DNA of 58,044 bases. Origin: Haemophilus quentini. GTDB lineage: Bacteria > Pseudomonadota > Gammaproteobacteria > Enterobacterales > Pasteurellaceae. Numbering within the stretch: the stretch's first letter is position 1; each line of letters opens with the position of its first letter. A program made the position numbers and the translations under genes. This document shows, piece after piece, positions 32,816-43,462 of this stretch. The stretch covers positions 58,398 to 116,441 of the forward strand of contig MDJB01000045.1 of the NCBI GenBank assembly GCA_001752465.1, in the 5' to 3' direction. The notes under the pieces are model-generated. The model was not told the origin of the DNA, did no database searches, and was given only the letters and a program-made list of their open reading frames with translations.

Positions 32816-34084
32816 TTAAGGACAAGCCTTGCTCACCATAATTTCGATAACCTGTTTGTCGATATGTTGCATGCTTTTTGATGCAATAGCGCAGAGATTA
32901 TCAATGGTTCGATCAAGATCATGTTCGACAATACCTTCATTGCCAGTAACATGGGTCTCATCCATTGCCATAAGCACCGATTTATAGCCTGAAGCAACGC
33001 TGGTGGAGACTTTCATTGCACAGCTATTGGCGGCGCCATCACAGATGATGCCACTAATATCGCCAATCATGCTACAGATGCCCATGCTAGCTGTTTCAAA
33101 TTTACCTGTGAGTAAATAAGCAATACCTGCACAGCTTCCCATTGATGCCGTAGTCACAGCACAAAGTGCGGAAAGTTTTGGCAATTTACTATGAATATAA
33201 ATGGCCATTAAGTGAGATAAGAAAAGTGCGCGTATTCGTTTTTCCTCACTCACCTTGAGATAATCTGCAACAACGACAACAGGCATCGTTGCCGTGATCC
33301 CTTGATTGCCCGAACCAGAATTACTCATCGCAGGCAAAGTTGCTCCGCCCATTCTTGCATCTGATGCGGCGGTGGTTTCAATCATAATTTTGCTTAACAA
33401 ATCATCAGAAATTAAACCGCTACCTACTTGTTTACGCAATGTTCTGCCAATGTGTAAGCCATAATTTTCACGTAATCCTTCGTTAGACAGCGCTCGGTTG
33501 AGTTCTGCAGTCTGTCCGATAAAGCGGATTTTATCGAGCTCAACTTTGCAAGAAAATTCAAAGATTTCACGTGCGCTCACCTGTTTGAAAATATCATAAG
33601 GATCGCAATCAGCACATTCATCCTGTTCTTTCTCAAAAACAACTTCGCCATTTTTTTCAATCAAAATGATGTTTGTATGTTGATCTTGAATTGCTACTTT
33701 CACTCGGTCATTATCGGCAAATAATGTTGATTCTGAATATAAAATATGTTCGGTTTGATGAATATCTACACTCACTAATTTTTGTTCAAGCATAGATTTA
33801 GCGGCAATAACTTGTTCTGGCGTAATATGTTTTAATACTTCTAAACCGCCATCTGGATTACCGCCCAATGCGCCAATTGCCGCAGCAATAGGTAATCCCA
33901 CCATACCTGTTCCTGGCACTGCAACACCCAATCCATTTTTCATGAGATTAGGTGAGACTTTAGCTTCAATGCGTTCAGGTGTTTTGCCCAAATATTTCGC
34001 TGCTGTAGCAGATGCGAGCGCAAGAGAAATGGGTTCAGTACAGCCTAGGGCTGGCACAACATCATGTTTAACGATGTGGATCAA
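32816..34084 (-). CDS. L-cysteine desulfidase-like protein (CyuA/YhaM, UPF0597), apparent 5' frameshift
   Basis: The 422-codon frame carries the family core: VVPALGCTEPISLALA, SPNLMKNGLGVAVPGTGM, SAASDARMGG-like ASDARMGGATLPAMSNSGSG and CDGAANSCAMKVS. The conserved cysteines probably hold an iron-sulfur cluster. Relatives break cysteine down to pyruvate, ammonia and sulfide. The frame begins only at a TTG without a ribosome site. In another frame, ATG at 34109 gives MNQERLNEI, a plausible start, but it stops after 13 codons. The two parts join if the frame is shifted between 34084 and 34109, so a small indel has probably removed the normal start. It is followed by a cupin gene on the same strand upstream at 34128. 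Confidence 0.75.
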   Translation of the reverse strand: MIHIVKHDVVPALGCTEPISLALASATAAKYLGKTPERIEAKVSPNLMKNGLGVAVPGTGMVGLPIAAAIGALGGNPDGGLEVLKHITPEQVIAAKSMLEQKLVSVDIHQTEHILYSESTLFADNDRVKVAIQDQHTNIILIEKNGEVVFEKEQDECADCDPYDIFKQVSAREIFEFSCKVELDKIRFIGQTAELNRALSNEGLRENYGLHIGRTLRKQVGSGLISDDLLSKIMIETTAASDARMGGATLPAMSNSGSGNQGITATMPVVVVADYLKVSEEKRIRALFLSHLMAIYIHSKLPKLSALCAVTTASMGSCAGIAYLLTGKFETASMGICSMIGDISGIICDGAANSCAMKVSTSVASGYKSVLMAMDETHVTGNEGIVEHDLDRTIDNLCAIASKSMQHIDKQVIEIMVSKACP

Positions 34085-34127
34085 TTTCGTTAAGTCTTTC
34101 TTGATTCATAAAATTCTTTTTAATTTG

Positions 34128-34442
34128 TTAAATACTGTCTTCTTTCTCTATGACTAATATACGCGCTTCACCTTGTGGATGAGCAACATGTTCGGTACCG
34201 ATACCCGCATAAAAAATATCACCCGTATGGAGCAATACGGCTTTCTCTTGACCATCTTCTTTGTAGCGCATTTCCACCGTACCATCCATGATAGCAAAGA
34301 CTTCTTCACCGTCATTGATATGCCATTTGTAAGGTTTATCTGTCCAGTGCAGACGCACCGAAATACCATTCATATTGGTGATATCGAGGGTTCCCCAAGC
34401 ACGTTCTGCCGTAAAGTGGCGACTTTTAATAACTTTATTCAT
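34128..34442 (-). CDS. Small cupin-domain protein
   Basis: A 104-residue single-domain cupin. The two cupin motifs can be traced as WHINDGEEVFAIMDG (with only one of the usual histidines) and HTGDIFYAGIGTEHVAHP. Function is unknown; many such proteins bind a metal or a small ligand. It lies between polA and the cysteine desulfidase gene on the same strand, 43 bases before the latter, and may be co-transcribed with it. Confidence 0.85.
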   Translation of the reverse strand: MNKVIKSRHFTAERAWGTLDITNMNGISVRLHWTDKPYKWHINDGEEVFAIMDGTVEMRYKEDGQEKAVLLHTGDIFYAGIGTEHVAHPQGEARILVIEKEDSI

Positions 34443-34453
34443 GATTAAATTCC

Positions 34454-37261
34454 TTAGTGCGCTTCATCCCAATTTTGTCCAACACCCACTTCCACAATCA
34501 ATGGAACAACTAATTCAGCTGCGGCTTCCATGTTTTGTTTAATTTGTTCAAGGAAAAACGCGACTTTTTCTGACCGCACTTCAAACACTAATTCATCGTG
34601 TACTTGCATAATCATTTCAATATCTGGATCGTGACGGATTACTTCATCAAGTTTAATCATCGCTCGTTTAATAATATCTGCTGCAGTGCCTTGCATCGGT
34701 GCATTAATTGCTACACGTTCTGCCCCTTTACGACGCATTGCATTGCTAGAATTAATATCAGGTAGATATAAACGGCGACCAAATAGCGTTTCCACATAGC
34801 CTTGTGCTTTCGCTTTTTCACGGATATCGGTCATAAATTGCTGTACACCAGGGTAGCGTTGGAAATATAAATCCATGTATTTTTGTGCATCAGGACGGGA
34901 AATACCCAGTTGGCGTGAAAGTCCAAACGCAGACATTCCATAAATTAAGCCGAAATTAATCGCTTTAGCATTGCGACGTTGCTCGCTGGTGACTTCATCT
35001 AATGATACACCGAAGATTTCAGCTGCCGTGGTTCGGTGAATATCCTTGCCTTGAGAGAAAGCGTTAATTAAACCTTGATCGCCCGAAAGATGCGCCATAA
35101 TGCGTAACTCAATTTGAGAATAGTCAGCGGCGATGATAGAATAACTTTCACGCGCGATAAATGCTTGTCGAATACGACGACCTTCTTCATTCCGAATTGG
35201 AATATTTTGTAGGTTTGGATCACTTGATGATAAACGCCCTGTTGCCGTCACCGCTTGATGGTAAGAAGTATGCACTCGCCCTGTTTGTGAATTGACCATT
35301 TGAGGCAGTTTATCCGTGTAAGTAGATTTGAGTTTGCTCAAACCACGATGTTCAACCAAAATTTTTGGTAATTCGTGGCTATAGGCTAATTCTTCCAATA
35401 CTTCTTCATTCGTTGATGGTGCACCTTTTGGCGTTTTTTGTAAAACAGGTAGCCCAAGTTTATCGAACAAAATTTCTTGTAATTGTTTAGTGGAGGCCAA
35501 ATTAAATGGCTGACCTGCTAATTCGTAAGCTTGTTCCTCAAGTGCGGTTAATCTTGCGGCAATTTCGTTAGATTGGATAAAGAGGGCATCACTATCAATC
35601 AAAACCCCCGTCCGTTCCATGCGAGAAAGCACATGAAGTAATGGTAATTCCATTGTTTTATACAATTCAACAAGCGTTGGTTCTTCTTGCAACTTCAACC
35701 ACAGCACTTGTTGTAACTTCATTGTCACATCTGCATCTTCTGCCGCGTATTCTGTGGCTTGTTCTAATGGAATTTGATTAAATGTAAGCTGACCTTTCCC
35801 TTTTCCTGCAATGCTTTCAAATTCGATAGTTTCATGCCCTAAATAACGTTTAGCTAAATCGTCTATATTATGACGACCCGTACTATTTAGCGTATAAGAA
35901 AGCAACATCGTATCAAATTCAACACCTTGTAATTCAATGCCATGACGGGCAAAAATACTTTCATCAAATTTAATATTTTGTCCAATTTTGTGAATATTAG
36001 GGTTTTCTAAAATGGGTTTGATAGCCGTTAGTGCGGTTGATTTTTCGAGTATTTTTGGTGCATCTAAATAATCCAATTGTAATGGTAAATAAGCAGCTTC
36101 GCCATTTTCAAGAGCAAAAGAGATACCCACTAAATTCGCAGACATATAATCAAGACTGTCTGTTTCAGTATCGACTGTAATGAGTTTTGCTGCATTGAGT
36201 TTTTCAATCCAGCGTGTTAAATCCGTTTGAGTGAGCAAGGTTTCATATTTTGTGCGATCGATTTGAATTTTAGGCGTATTTTCCACCGCACTATTTCCCA
36301 CAGAATTTTGAGCTGGTGATGTCGCCTGATACTGGTTCATTTTCACAGGCTGTTCAGTGGTTTGGGTAATCGAGTCAGAACCATTCATCACTTCATTAAG
36401 CCAGCGTTTAAATTCGTAGCGAGCAAAATATTCGATGAGTTGCTCGTTTTGGCTTTCTCCAAGCAACAATTCATCTGTTGTCACATTAAGTTCAACATCC
36501 GTTTTGATGGTTGCTAATGTATAAGAAAGATCGGCATTAGTTTTTTCGGTCAATAATTTTTCACCTAGTTTTTTCGCACCTCGAATTGGCAATTCTGCTA
36601 CTTTCTCAAGATTGGCATAAATTTCAGCCATACTTCCGATGCCTTGCAGTAAACCAAGTGCGGTTTTTTCGCCAACGCCAGCAACGCCTGGAATGTTATC
36701 TGCACTATCGCCCATGAGTGCTAGATAATCAATAATGAGTTCAGGTGGAATACCGTATTTTTCAATCACACCCTCGCGATCCAATAAGCTATTATTCATA
36801 GTGTTGATGAGCATAATATTGTCATCAACTAACTGTGCCATATCTTTATCGCCAGTACTAATGAGCACTTTTTTACCCAAACGAGAGGCTTGTAGTGCGA
36901 GAGTGCCGATTACATCATCAGCCTCAATCCCTTCCACCACTAAAAGCGGAATCCCCAGTGCACGAATCATATCGTGCAACGGCTGAATTTGTTTGCGTAA
37001 ATCATCAGGCATTGGTGGGCGGTGAGATTTATATTGTTCAAACATTTCATCACGAAATGTTTTCCCTTTTGCATCAAAAACAACGGCTATATGAGTGGGC
37101 TGTACTTGTGAGATGAGGCTTTTTAACATATTTAAAACGCCGTACATCGCACCTGTTGGCTCACCTGCGGCATTAGTTAAAGGAGGAAAGGCATGAAATG
37201 CACGATATAAATAAGAAGAACCATCTATTAATACAAGTGGATTTGTTGCAATTTGGGCCAT
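34454..37261 (-). CDS. polA: DNA polymerase I
   Basis: A 935-residue family A polymerase. The N-terminal 5'-3' exonuclease (about 1-300) shows [12 protein letters not shown] and [11 protein letters not shown]. The 3'-5' exonuclease domain has [10 protein letters not shown]. The polymerase domain has [16 protein letters not shown] (motif A), the O-helix segment [16 protein letters not shown] (motif B) and [11 protein letters not shown] (motif C). All catalytic acids look intact, so all three activities should be present. It removes Okazaki primers and fills repair gaps. Monocistronic, divergent from zapA. Confidence 0.97.
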   Translation of the reverse strand: MAQIATNPLVLIDGSSYLYRAFHAFPPLTNAAGEPTGAMYGVLNMLKSLISQVQPTHIAVVFDAKGKTFRDEMFEQYKSHRPPMPDDLRKQIQPLHDMIRALGIPLLVVEGIEADDVIGTLALQASRLGKKVLISTGDKDMAQLVDDNIMLINTMNNSLLDREGVIEKYGIPPELIIDYLALMGDSADNIPGVAGVGEKTALGLLQGIGSMAEIYANLEKVAELPIRGAKKLGEKLLTEKTNADLSYTLATIKTDVELNVTTDELLLGESQNEQLIEYFARYEFKRWLNEVMNGSDSITQTTEQPVKMNQYQATSPAQNSVGNSAVENTPKIQIDRTKYETLLTQTDLTRWIEKLNAAKLITVDTETDSLDYMSANLVGISFALENGEAAYLPLQLDYLDAPKILEKSTALTAIKPILENPNIHKIGQNIKFDESIFARHGIELQGVEFDTMLLSYTLNSTGRHNIDDLAKRYLGHETIEFESIAGKGKGQLTFNQIPLEQATEYAAEDADVTMKLQQVLWLKLQEEPTLVELYKTMELPLLHVLSRMERTGVLIDSDALFIQSNEIAARLTALEEQAYELAGQPFNLASTKQLQEILFDKLGLPVLQKTPKGAPSTNEEVLEELAYSHELPKILVEHRGLSKLKSTYTDKLPQMVNSQTGRVHTSYHQAVTATGRLSSSDPNLQNIPIRNEEGRRIRQAFIARESYSIIAADYSQIELRIMAHLSGDQGLINAFSQGKDIHRTTAAEIFGVSLDEVTSEQRRNAKAINFGLIYGMSAFGLSRQLGISRPDAQKYMDLYFQRYPGVQQFMTDIREKAKAQGYVETLFGRRLYLPDINSSNAMRRKGAERVAINAPMQGTAADIIKRAMIKLDEVIRHDPDIEMIMQVHDELVFEVRSEKVAFFLEQIKQNMEAAAELVVPLIVEVGVGQNWDEAH

Positions 37262-37409
37262 AAAAATCTCGTTTTAAACTGAAAAATGCGGGCATTATAG
37301 CGTAATTTATGGTGATGAGTGAACGGCGGATTCAATGTAAAATTTGTGACGAACGTTTTTTGCTATGGCATAATATCAGCCACTCAAATATTTAATTTAA
37401 GGAAATCAA

Positions 37410-37712
37410 ATGTTGTTAAAATTGGTCGAAATTTTAGTTTTGGGTCAGATCTTGCGTTTAAATGTGCCCGTTGAACAAGAAGAATTATTGCGCCAAGCTG
37501 CACGTAATTTAGATATATTGGTTTCCGAAATGAAAGAAAAGACAGGTCTTATTCAGCTTGATCGTGTGCTTTCTATTGTGGCACTCAATTTGAGTTTTGA
37601 ATTAAGCCAAGAAAAAAATAAAGCGGCTAAAATTGAAGAGGTATTGAGAACGGGGATCCAGCAATTAGATCATTCGTTAGAAAATATCCGTGTAAATAAA
37701 GAACAATATTAA
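37410..37712 (+). CDS. zapA: Cell division protein ZapA
   Basis: A 100-residue ZapA with the FtsZ-binding N-terminal strand region (EILVLGQILRLNVP) and a C-terminal coiled-coil helix (ALNLSFELSQEKNKAAK). It cross-links FtsZ filaments in the Z ring. It stands upstream of 6S RNA and fau as in E. coli. The start follows TTTAAGGAAATC. Confidence 0.9.
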   Translation: MLLKLVEILVLGQILRLNVPVEQEELLRQAARNLDILVSEMKEKTGLIQLDRVLSIVALNLSFELSQEKNKAAKIEEVLRTGIQQLDHSLENIRVNKEQY

Positions 37713-37940
37713 ATTGGAAAGTGCGGTGAAATTGGGTCGAGATTTTTTCAAATTAAAAGATGTAGCTAATTCAGAGCAATCCGTTAAAAATAACTTAAGT
37801 CACCGCAATATTCTTTAGATTCTCCTCTCCAAGATAAAGAAATACCTAAAACTAATTTGTGTTATCACACTCTTTTGTCGTTTTATAATCAACTCGTTAA
37901 AATTGACAAATAAATGCTAGTCAATACTGATAATTTGGGC

Positions 37941-37949
37941 TAGTATAAA
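37941..37949 (+). promoter_or_regulatory. Candidate -10 region for 6S RNA
   Basis: TAGTATAAA lies 7-10 bases before the inferred 5' end of 6S RNA. TAGTCA at 37918-37923 could serve as a weak -35 at 17 bases from TAGTAT. A TTGACA at 37903-37908 is a stronger -35 and may drive an alternative upstream start. Confidence 0.4.
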
Positions 37950-37955
37950 CCCATA

Positions 37956-38156
37956 AGAATTACCTGGAGTGTTCGTCAGTAGGCTATGTCCCTGAGCCGA
38001 TACTTTAAATCTTATAAATTGGTTTCCTATCGTTGGTGTGTAGGCTTAACCTTTGACTCGTTCATTGGGCTAAGAAACCTGAAAACGGTATCAACTGATT
38101 TCCTTGAACCGTCGGGTTCAAGGACTACTGCCCGCAGCGGCACTCTGGGTCCTATC
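37956..38156 (+). ncRNA. ssrS: 6S RNA
   Basis: The sequence contains the conserved 6S core GTCCCTGAGCCGATA at the 5' side and CCTTGAACC...GGGTTCAAGG with GCCCGCAGCGGCACTC at the 3' side. ACCTGGAGTG (37962-37971) pairs with CACTCTGGGT (38141-38150) to close the long bulged helix. 6S RNA mimics an open promoter and binds sigma-70 RNA polymerase in stationary phase. Its place between zapA and fau is the same as in E. coli. The exact ends are estimates. Confidence 0.92.
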
Positions 38157-38172
38157 TTCTTCTTTCATTTCT

Positions 38173-38736
38173 ATGAATATTCAAAAACGCCAGCAAATTC
38201 GCTCTGAAATTCGAAAAATACGCGCAAATTTAACCGCACTTCAACAGCAACAAGCTGAACAATCAGTGACTCAACAGGCGTTAAATCTTATCGAGCAACG
38301 ACAAGCCAAAAATATTGCATTATATTTTTCTTTTGATGGTGAAATTTCGACAAAAGCCTTAATCCAATCCCTTTGGATACAAAACAAAAATGTGTATTTG
38401 CCTGTTTTACATCCTTTTACTAAACATCATTTATTGTTTTTACACTATTTACCTGATACGCCAATGAGACAAAATCAGTTTGGTATTTGGGAGCCGAAGC
38501 TGAATGTTCAAAATGTTTTACCATTAAATGAACTGGATATTTTATTTACGCCATTGGTGGCTTTTGATAAACAGGGAAACCGACTCGGCATGGGCGGTGG
38601 ATTTTATGATCGTACGTTACAGAATTGGCAAAATAAGTCTTTTATTCCAGTTGGTTTAGCACATCAATGTCAGCAAGTAGAAAATCTTCCCACTGAGCAT
38701 TGGGATGCCCTACTATTCGATATTTTTGTAGGTTAA
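38173..38736 (+). CDS. fau: 5-formyltetrahydrofolate cyclo-ligase
   Basis: A 187-residue YgfA/Fau enzyme that uses ATP to convert 5-formyl-THF to methenyl-THF. The family signature GMGGGFYDRTL is present at about residues 137-147, and KRQQIRSEIRKIR stands at the N-terminus. The start at 38173 is chosen because earlier in-frame codons lie inside 6S RNA. In enterobacteria 6S RNA and fau are co-transcribed, and the same layout is seen here. Confidence 0.93.
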   Translation: MNIQKRQQIRSEIRKIRANLTALQQQQAEQSVTQQALNLIEQRQAKNIALYFSFDGEISTKALIQSLWIQNKNVYLPVLHPFTKHHLLFLHYLPDTPMRQNQFGIWEPKLNVQNVLPLNELDILFTPLVAFDKQGNRLGMGGGFYDRTLQNWQNKSFIPVGLAHQCQQVENLPTEHWDALLFDIFVG

Positions 38737-38791
38737 AACCTATCATCAAATTTTTATTGATAGATAAAATCAAAAATATTTCAATTTTTCT

Positions 38792-38820
38792 CTTGAAATC
38801 CTTTCAAACGATCTTACTTA
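38792..38820 (+). promoter_or_regulatory. Candidate heat-shock (sigma-32) promoter of clpB
   Basis: CTTGAAA at 38792-38798 equals the sigma-32 -35 consensus. The region at 38811-38820 (ATCTTACTTA) is at the right distance but only partly like the CCCCAT-type -10. It lies about 45 bases before the clpB start, where a heat-shock promoter is expected. Confidence 0.5.
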
Positions 38821-38864
38821 ATTTGGGCAAACGGCGAAAGCCAAAAACAAATTGAGGAAAGTGT

Positions 38865-41435
38865 ATGAACATTGAAAAATTTACGACAAAATTCCAAGAA
38901 GCTTTAAGCGAAGCACAATCACTTGCTATCGGAAAAGATAATCAATTTATTGAACCCGTGCATTTATTGACCGCACTTTTAAATCAACAGAGCGGCTCTA
39001 TTGCGCCAATTTTAACTGCAAGTGGCGTAAATGTAACTTTATTGCGTAATGAATTAAAAACTGAACTAAATAAATTGCCACAGGTTATTGGCAATGGCGG
39101 TGATGTACAACTTTCACGCCAGCTCATTAATTTACTTAATCTATGCGATAAATTTGCACAACAAAATCAAGATAAATTTATTTCGAGCGAATTGTTTTTG
39201 CTGGCAGCTTTAGAAGAACGAGGAGCGCTCAGCGATATTTTGAAAAAGTGTGGTGCGAAAAAAGAGCAAATTTCGCAAGCCATTCAGCAAATTAGAGGGG
39301 GACAAAACGTGAACGATCAAAATGCAGAAGAAAGCAGACAAGCATTAGAAAAATATACGATTGATTTAACCGCTCGTGCAGAAAGTGGCAAACTTGATCC
39401 AGTGATTGGGCGTGATGAAGAAATTCGTCGAGCGATTCAAGTATTACAACGTCGTACCAAAAATAACCCCGTGTTAATTGGTGAACCAGGTGTGGGTAAA
39501 ACGGCGATTGTAGAAGGCTTGGCACAACGCATTGTAAATGGCGAAGTTCCAGAAGGTTTGAAAAATAAACGCGTACTTTCATTAGATATGGGCGCATTGA
39601 TTGCTGGTGCGAAATATCGTGGTGAATTTGAAGAACGTTTAAAAGCGGTGCTCAATGAATTGTCGAAAGAAGAAGGTCGCGTTATCCTCTTTATTGATGA
39701 AATTCATACTATGGTCGGCGCGGGTAAAACCGACGGTGCGATGGATGCGGGTAATTTGTTAAAGCCAAGTTTAGCACGCGGTGAATTGCATTGTGTGGGT
39801 GCAACAACGTTAGACGAATATCGTCAATATATCGAAAAAGATGCTGCACTTGAACGTCGTTTTCAAAAAGTATTTGTGGATGAACCAAGCGTAGAAGATA
39901 CCATTGCGATCTTACGTGGTTTGAAAGAACGTTATGAGATCCATCACCATGTAGATATTACTGACCCTGCGATTGTCGCTGCCGCAACGCTTTCACACCG
40001 TTATATTTCCGATCGTCAATTGCCGGATAAAGCCATTGATTTGATCGATGAAGCGGCGTCTAGCATTCGTATGGAAATAGATTCTAAGCCTGAACCGCTT
40101 GATCGTCTTGAACGTCGAATTATCCAACTAAAATTGGAACAACAGGCGTTACAAAAAGAAGAAGACGAAGCAAGTCGCAAACGTTTAGAAATGTTAGAGA
40201 AAGAATTGACCGAAAAAGAACGTGAATATGCCGAGCTTGAAGAAGTGTGGAAATCTGAAAAAGCAACGCTTTCTGGCTCTCAACATATTAAACAAGACTT
40301 AGATACTGCAAAAACCGAACTAGAACAAGCTCGTCGAGCGGGTGATTTAGCTAAAATGTCTGAGTTGCAATATGGCCGCATCCCTGCTCTTGAAAAGCAA
40401 CTTGAGCAAGCTGAAACCAGCGAAGGAAAAGAAATGACGCTTTTACGCTATCGTGTTACGGATGAAGAAATCGCAGAAGTGCTTTCTAAAGCCACAGGTA
40501 TTCCAGTATCAAAAATGATGGAAGGCGAGAAAGAAAAACTCTTGCGTATGGAAGATGAACTACATAAACGAGTGATTGGCCAAGAAGAAGCAGTTGATGC
40601 GGTAGCAAACGCGATTCGTCGTAGTCGTGCCGGTCTTTCCGATCCTAATCGCCCAATTGGTTCTTTTTTGTTCCTAGGGCCAACAGGTGTAGGTAAAACA
40701 GAACTTTGCAAAACTTTGGCTAAATTCTTGTTTGATAGTGAAGATGCCATGGTGCGTATTGATATGTCAGAGTTTATGGAAAAACACAGTGTCTCTCGTT
40801 TAGTGGGTGCGCCTCCAGGCTATGTCGGCTATGAAGAAGGTGGTTACTTAACTGAGGCTGTACGTCGTCGTCCATATTCGGTGATTTTGCTCGATGAAGT
40901 GGAAAAAGCCCATGCGGATGTATTCAATATCTTGTTACAAGTATTGGATGATGGTCGTTTGACAGATGGTCAAGGTCGTACCGTGGACTTCCGTAACACC
41001 GTGGTGATAATGACCTCTAACTTGGGTTCTGATTTAATTCAGGGCAGCAAAGACGAAAGTTATAGCGAAATGAAAGCCTTAGTGATGTCTGTAGTGGGCC
41101 AACATTTCCGTCCAGAATTTATCAATCGTATTGATGAGACCGTGGTATTCCATCCACTTGGTAAAGAGAATATCCGTGCGATTGCAAGTATCCAATTAGA
41201 ACGCTTAGCAAAACGTATGGAAACTCGTGGTTATGAATTGGTGTTTACCGACGCTTTATTAGATTTCATTGGTGAAGTGGGGTATGACCCAATTTATGGT
41301 GCACGTCCATTGAAACGTGCAATTCAACAAGAGATCGAAAACAGCTTGGCACAACAAATTCTATCTGGTGCATTATTACCTGGTAAGATTGTCACCATTG
41401 ATTACGCCAACGCAGAAGTTCAAGCTAGACAATAG
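38865..41435 (+). CDS. clpB: ATP-dependent disaggregase ClpB
   Basis: An 856-residue Hsp100 chaperone. The order is: N-terminal Clp domain (about 1-145), first AAA+ domain with GEPGVGKTA and [11 protein letters not shown], coiled-coil middle domain (about 410-525), and second AAA+ domain with GPTGVGKTE and LLDEVEKAH. It lacks a ClpP-binding loop, so it refolds aggregates with DnaK rather than degrading them. A sigma-32 type element precedes it, and a nested-hairpin repeat follows its stop codon. Confidence 0.97.
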   Translation: MNIEKFTTKFQEALSEAQSLAIGKDNQFIEPVHLLTALLNQQSGSIAPILTASGVNVTLLRNELKTELNKLPQVIGNGGDVQLSRQLINLLNLCDKFAQQNQDKFISSELFLLAALEERGALSDILKKCGAKKEQISQAIQQIRGGQNVNDQNAEESRQALEKYTIDLTARAESGKLDPVIGRDEEIRRAIQVLQRRTKNNPVLIGEPGVGKTAIVEGLAQRIVNGEVPEGLKNKRVLSLDMGALIAGAKYRGEFEERLKAVLNELSKEEGRVILFIDEIHTMVGAGKTDGAMDAGNLLKPSLARGELHCVGATTLDEYRQYIEKDAALERRFQKVFVDEPSVEDTIAILRGLKERYEIHHHVDITDPAIVAAATLSHRYISDRQLPDKAIDLIDEAASSIRMEIDSKPEPLDRLERRIIQLKLEQQALQKEEDEASRKRLEMLEKELTEKEREYAELEEVWKSEKATLSGSQHIKQDLDTAKTELEQARRAGDLAKMSELQYGRIPALEKQLEQAETSEGKEMTLLRYRVTDEEIAEVLSKATGIPVSKMMEGEKEKLLRMEDELHKRVIGQEEAVDAVANAIRRSRAGLSDPNRPIGSFLFLGPTGVGKTELCKTLAKFLFDSEDAMVRIDMSEFMEKHSVSRLVGAPPGYVGYEEGGYLTEAVRRRPYSVILLDEVEKAHADVFNILLQVLDDGRLTDGQGRTVDFRNTVVIMTSNLGSDLIQGSKDESYSEMKALVMSVVGQHFRPEFINRIDETVVFHPLGKENIRAIASIQLERLAKRMETRGYELVFTDALLDFIGEVGYDPIYGARPLKRAIQQEIENSLAQQILSGALLPGKIVTIDYANAEVQARQ

Positions 41436-41443
41436 GTGTTAAA

Positions 41444-41542
41444 AAAGTGCGGTAAATTTGATCTGAGTTCAAAAAACCAGGCTATTTACTTAAGGACTGA
41501 TGACGATATTGTATCGTATTCAGTCCTTTTTAATTTCAGTTT
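41444..41542 (+). repeat. Nested-hairpin repeat, copy A (after clpB), terminator-like
   Basis: An uptake signal is followed by an AT-rich stretch and a two-stage hairpin. The outer stem is GGACTGA/TCAGTCC and the inner stem-loop is CGATATTGTATCG, ending in CCTTTTT. The whole block of about 95 bases is closely similar to copy B at 56336-56433 and, in its hairpin, to copy C at 45107-45180 on the other strand. It begins 9 bases after the clpB stop codon. Confidence 0.8.
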
Positions 41543-41612
41543 ACAATCTTTATATTTAATATAGATTATTTATGCTATGCCTTCCGAGAGTTAGTAAGAT
41601 ATTAATATGGGC

Positions 41613-41640
41613 AAAGTGCGGTAAAATTTAACCGCACTTT
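41613..41640 (+). repeat. Perfect inverted pair of uptake signals upstream of the DUF4298 gene
   Basis: AAAGTGCGGT and ACCGCACTTT surround an 8-base AT loop. It ends 19 bases before the start codon at 41660, so it lies in the leader region or terminates read-through from clpB. Confidence 0.75.
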
Positions 41641-41659
41641 AATTGAATGGGAGAAAAAT

Positions 41660-41977
41660 ATGCTATCAAAAGAACGATTATCTCAACTTGTCGAAATGGA
41701 AAGTATTTTAGATGAGGCAAATGGTTTTCTTGCAGAGGCGGTGCAGTTTTTGGAAAAATGGCAGGCGTTTTTGCCCAAGATGAAACGCTTAGAACATTAT
41801 TACTTCGAAGGGGATTGGCGAGAGGATTTCGAGGCTTACGAAAATGGCGAGGTACCGAAAGCGCAACCTTGTGGCGTACTTTCCGAAGACTTAGTTTTTA
41901 ATGCCAGTGTTGCGCAACATAGCTTGGCGATTGAGTATTTGAAAGTGGTGACTAAAATTCTCGAACCAACGAAATAA
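41660..41977 (+). CDS. DUF4298 domain protein
   Basis: A 105-residue, acidic, mostly helical protein matching the DUF4298 pattern (LEHYYFEGDWREDFEAYE, CGVLSEDLVFN). It has no signal peptide, no membrane segment and no known function. Preceded by GGGAGA. It lies between the nested-hairpin repeat and a decayed transposase, in the part of the window with most signs of rearrangement. Confidence 0.8.
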   Translation: MLSKERLSQLVEMESILDEANGFLAEAVQFLEKWQAFLPKMKRLEHYYFEGDWREDFEAYENGEVPKAQPCGVLSEDLVFNASVAQHSLAIEYLKVVTKILEPTK

Positions 41978-42013
41978 TTGCAACCAATAAATTAGAAATT
42001 GCATTATCTAATT

Positions 42014-42238
42014 TTACTTGAATTTATAAAACAAAAGTTCTGTAAATTGATCTGCTAAAAAGGAGTGTTCATTTAAGGAGTAGTAATGATAGTAATATCT
42101 TACTGTATCAATTATCTCCTCGCTACAGTTAAATTCTCAACTATAAAAACATTCCGTTTTTAATCGACCAAATAAACTTTCCATTTCCGCACTGTCTAGA
42201 TAGTTTTCTTTTCTTGACATACTTTGTATGTCATCGAT
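42014..42238 (-). pseudogene. IS3-family transposase (orfB) C-terminal remnant
   Basis: The minus-strand translation reads DDIQSMSRKENYLDSAEMES and then LFGRLKTECFYS. This is the conserved C-terminal DDE region of IS3-family transposases, where QSMSRKGN-x-x-DN-A-x-ESFFGRLK is typical. The catalytic Glu lies within AEMESLF. A TGA then interrupts the frame, after which EEIIDTVRYYYHYY recalls the following family segment. Sequence upstream does not match the family, so the element is truncated and decayed. The terminal inverted repeats were not found. It fills most of the 318 bases between the DUF4298 gene and nhaA. Confidence 0.75.
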
Positions 42239-42295
42239 CGCTTATTTAGTCCAATTTTTAGGGCTGCAGATCAATTTACCGCACTTTGTGTATGA

Positions 42296-43462
42296 TTAAC
42301 TTAGTTTTGTTGTCTGTTTTAAGAATAAATACCCAAGCGTTGCCGAAACCGTTGAACCGAGTAAGATTCCTAAACGAGAAAGCGTATTGACGCTTTCTCC
42401 AGCATCCGCATCAAAAGCAAGGCTTGCTAAGAACATTGACATCGTAAAGCCGATACCACATAAAACTGCGACGGCAAAAATTTGTTTAAAATTGATTCCA
42501 TCCGGTAATTTAGCTAATCCCAACTTAACGGAAATATAACTAAATCCGAAAACGCCGACTGGTTTACCAATAATTAAACCGCACGCAATAGCCAATAATA
42601 ATGGCGATGAAATCATACTCACATCAATACCGTCAAAACTAACGCCTGCATTGGCAAATGCAAAGAGCGGTAAAATAACGAAGGATGACCAAGGCGCTAG
42701 AATGTGCTCAAAATCGTGTAATGGTCGTTCACCTTTTTTACCTTTTAATGGAATGCAAAAACCAATAATTACGCCAGCCAAAGTCGCATGAACACCAGAT
42801 TTTAAAACAGATGCCCATAAAATTGCCCCTATCACCATATAGGCACAAAGCGTGCTAACTCTAAAGCGGTTTAATAAAACCAAAGTCAAAATAGAAATAC
42901 CTGAGAAAATTAGAGCCTGCACACTTAATTCATGAGAGAAGAACAGCGCAATTACAACAATCGCGCCTAAGTCATCAATAATAGCGAGTGCGAGTAAAAA
43001 AATCTTTAGAGGCAATGGCACTTGCTTGCTCAATAATGCCATGATGCCAAGCGCAAAAGCGATATCTGTCGCCATAGGAATAGCCCAGCCATTTGCAAAG
43101 CTAGGATCCTGTTTTGCAATAAACCAATAAATCAACGCGGGTACGATCATTCCACCCACTGCAGCAATGGCAGGGAAAATAGCTTGTTGGTAGGAGGAAA
43201 GTGCGCCTTCAAATAATTCTTTTTTAACTTCCATTCCCACTAACACAAAAAACACAGCCATAAAACCATCGTTAATCCAGTGGATTAAGGTTTTATTAAT
43301 AGAGAAACTGCCAATTTGCAAACTAACTGGCAAATTCAAAAAATCATTATATTGACTGCTTAATGGCGAATTAGCCAGCAACATCGCTACGGCAGCAGAA
43401 AAAAGCAATAAAATACCACCAGCGGATTCTAATTTTAAAAAGCGTTGAATCAGTTGTACCAC
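42296..43462 (-). CDS. nhaA: Na+/H+ antiporter NhaA
   Basis: A 388-residue inner-membrane antiporter with about 12 transmembrane segments. The ion-binding aspartate pair is present in [16 protein letters not shown], and the discontinuous helix IV region contains [15 protein letters not shown]. NhaA exchanges two protons for one sodium ion and protects against salt and alkali. It is monocistronic and divergent from brnQ. Confidence 0.96.
   Translation of the reverse strand: MVQLIQRFLKLESAGGILLLFSAAVAMLLANSPLSSQYNDFLNLPVSLQIGSFSINKTLIHWINDGFMAVFFVLVGMEVKKELFEGALSSYQQAIFPAIAAVGGMIVPALIYWFIAKQDPSFANGWAIPMATDIAFALGIMALLSKQVPLPLKIFLLALAIIDDLGAIVVIALFFSHELSVQALIFSGISILTLVLLNRFRVSTLCAYMVIGAILWASVLKSGVHATLAGVIIGFCIPLKGKKGERPLHDFEHILAPWSSFVILPLFAFANAGVSFDGIDVSMISSPLLLAIACGLIIGKPVGVFGFSYISVKLGLAKLPDGINFKQIFAVAVLCGIGFTMSMFLASLAFDADAGESVNTLSRLGILLGSTVSATLGYLFLKQTTKLS

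Noticed and set aside
37726-37818. 30-codon frame starting with GTG after zapA
   Set aside because: No ribosome site, no recognisable motif, and it overlaps an uptake signal. Length is within chance for AT-rich intergenic DNA.
37986-38207. 73-codon reading frame between zapA and fau
   Set aside because: It overlaps the conserved core and closing stem of 6S RNA and has no ribosome site; its codons are explained by the RNA.
42083-42163. Short plus-strand frame (MIVISYC...) with AAGGAG before it
   Set aside because: It is antisense to the IS3 transposase remnant, whose motif on the minus strand explains the sequence better.
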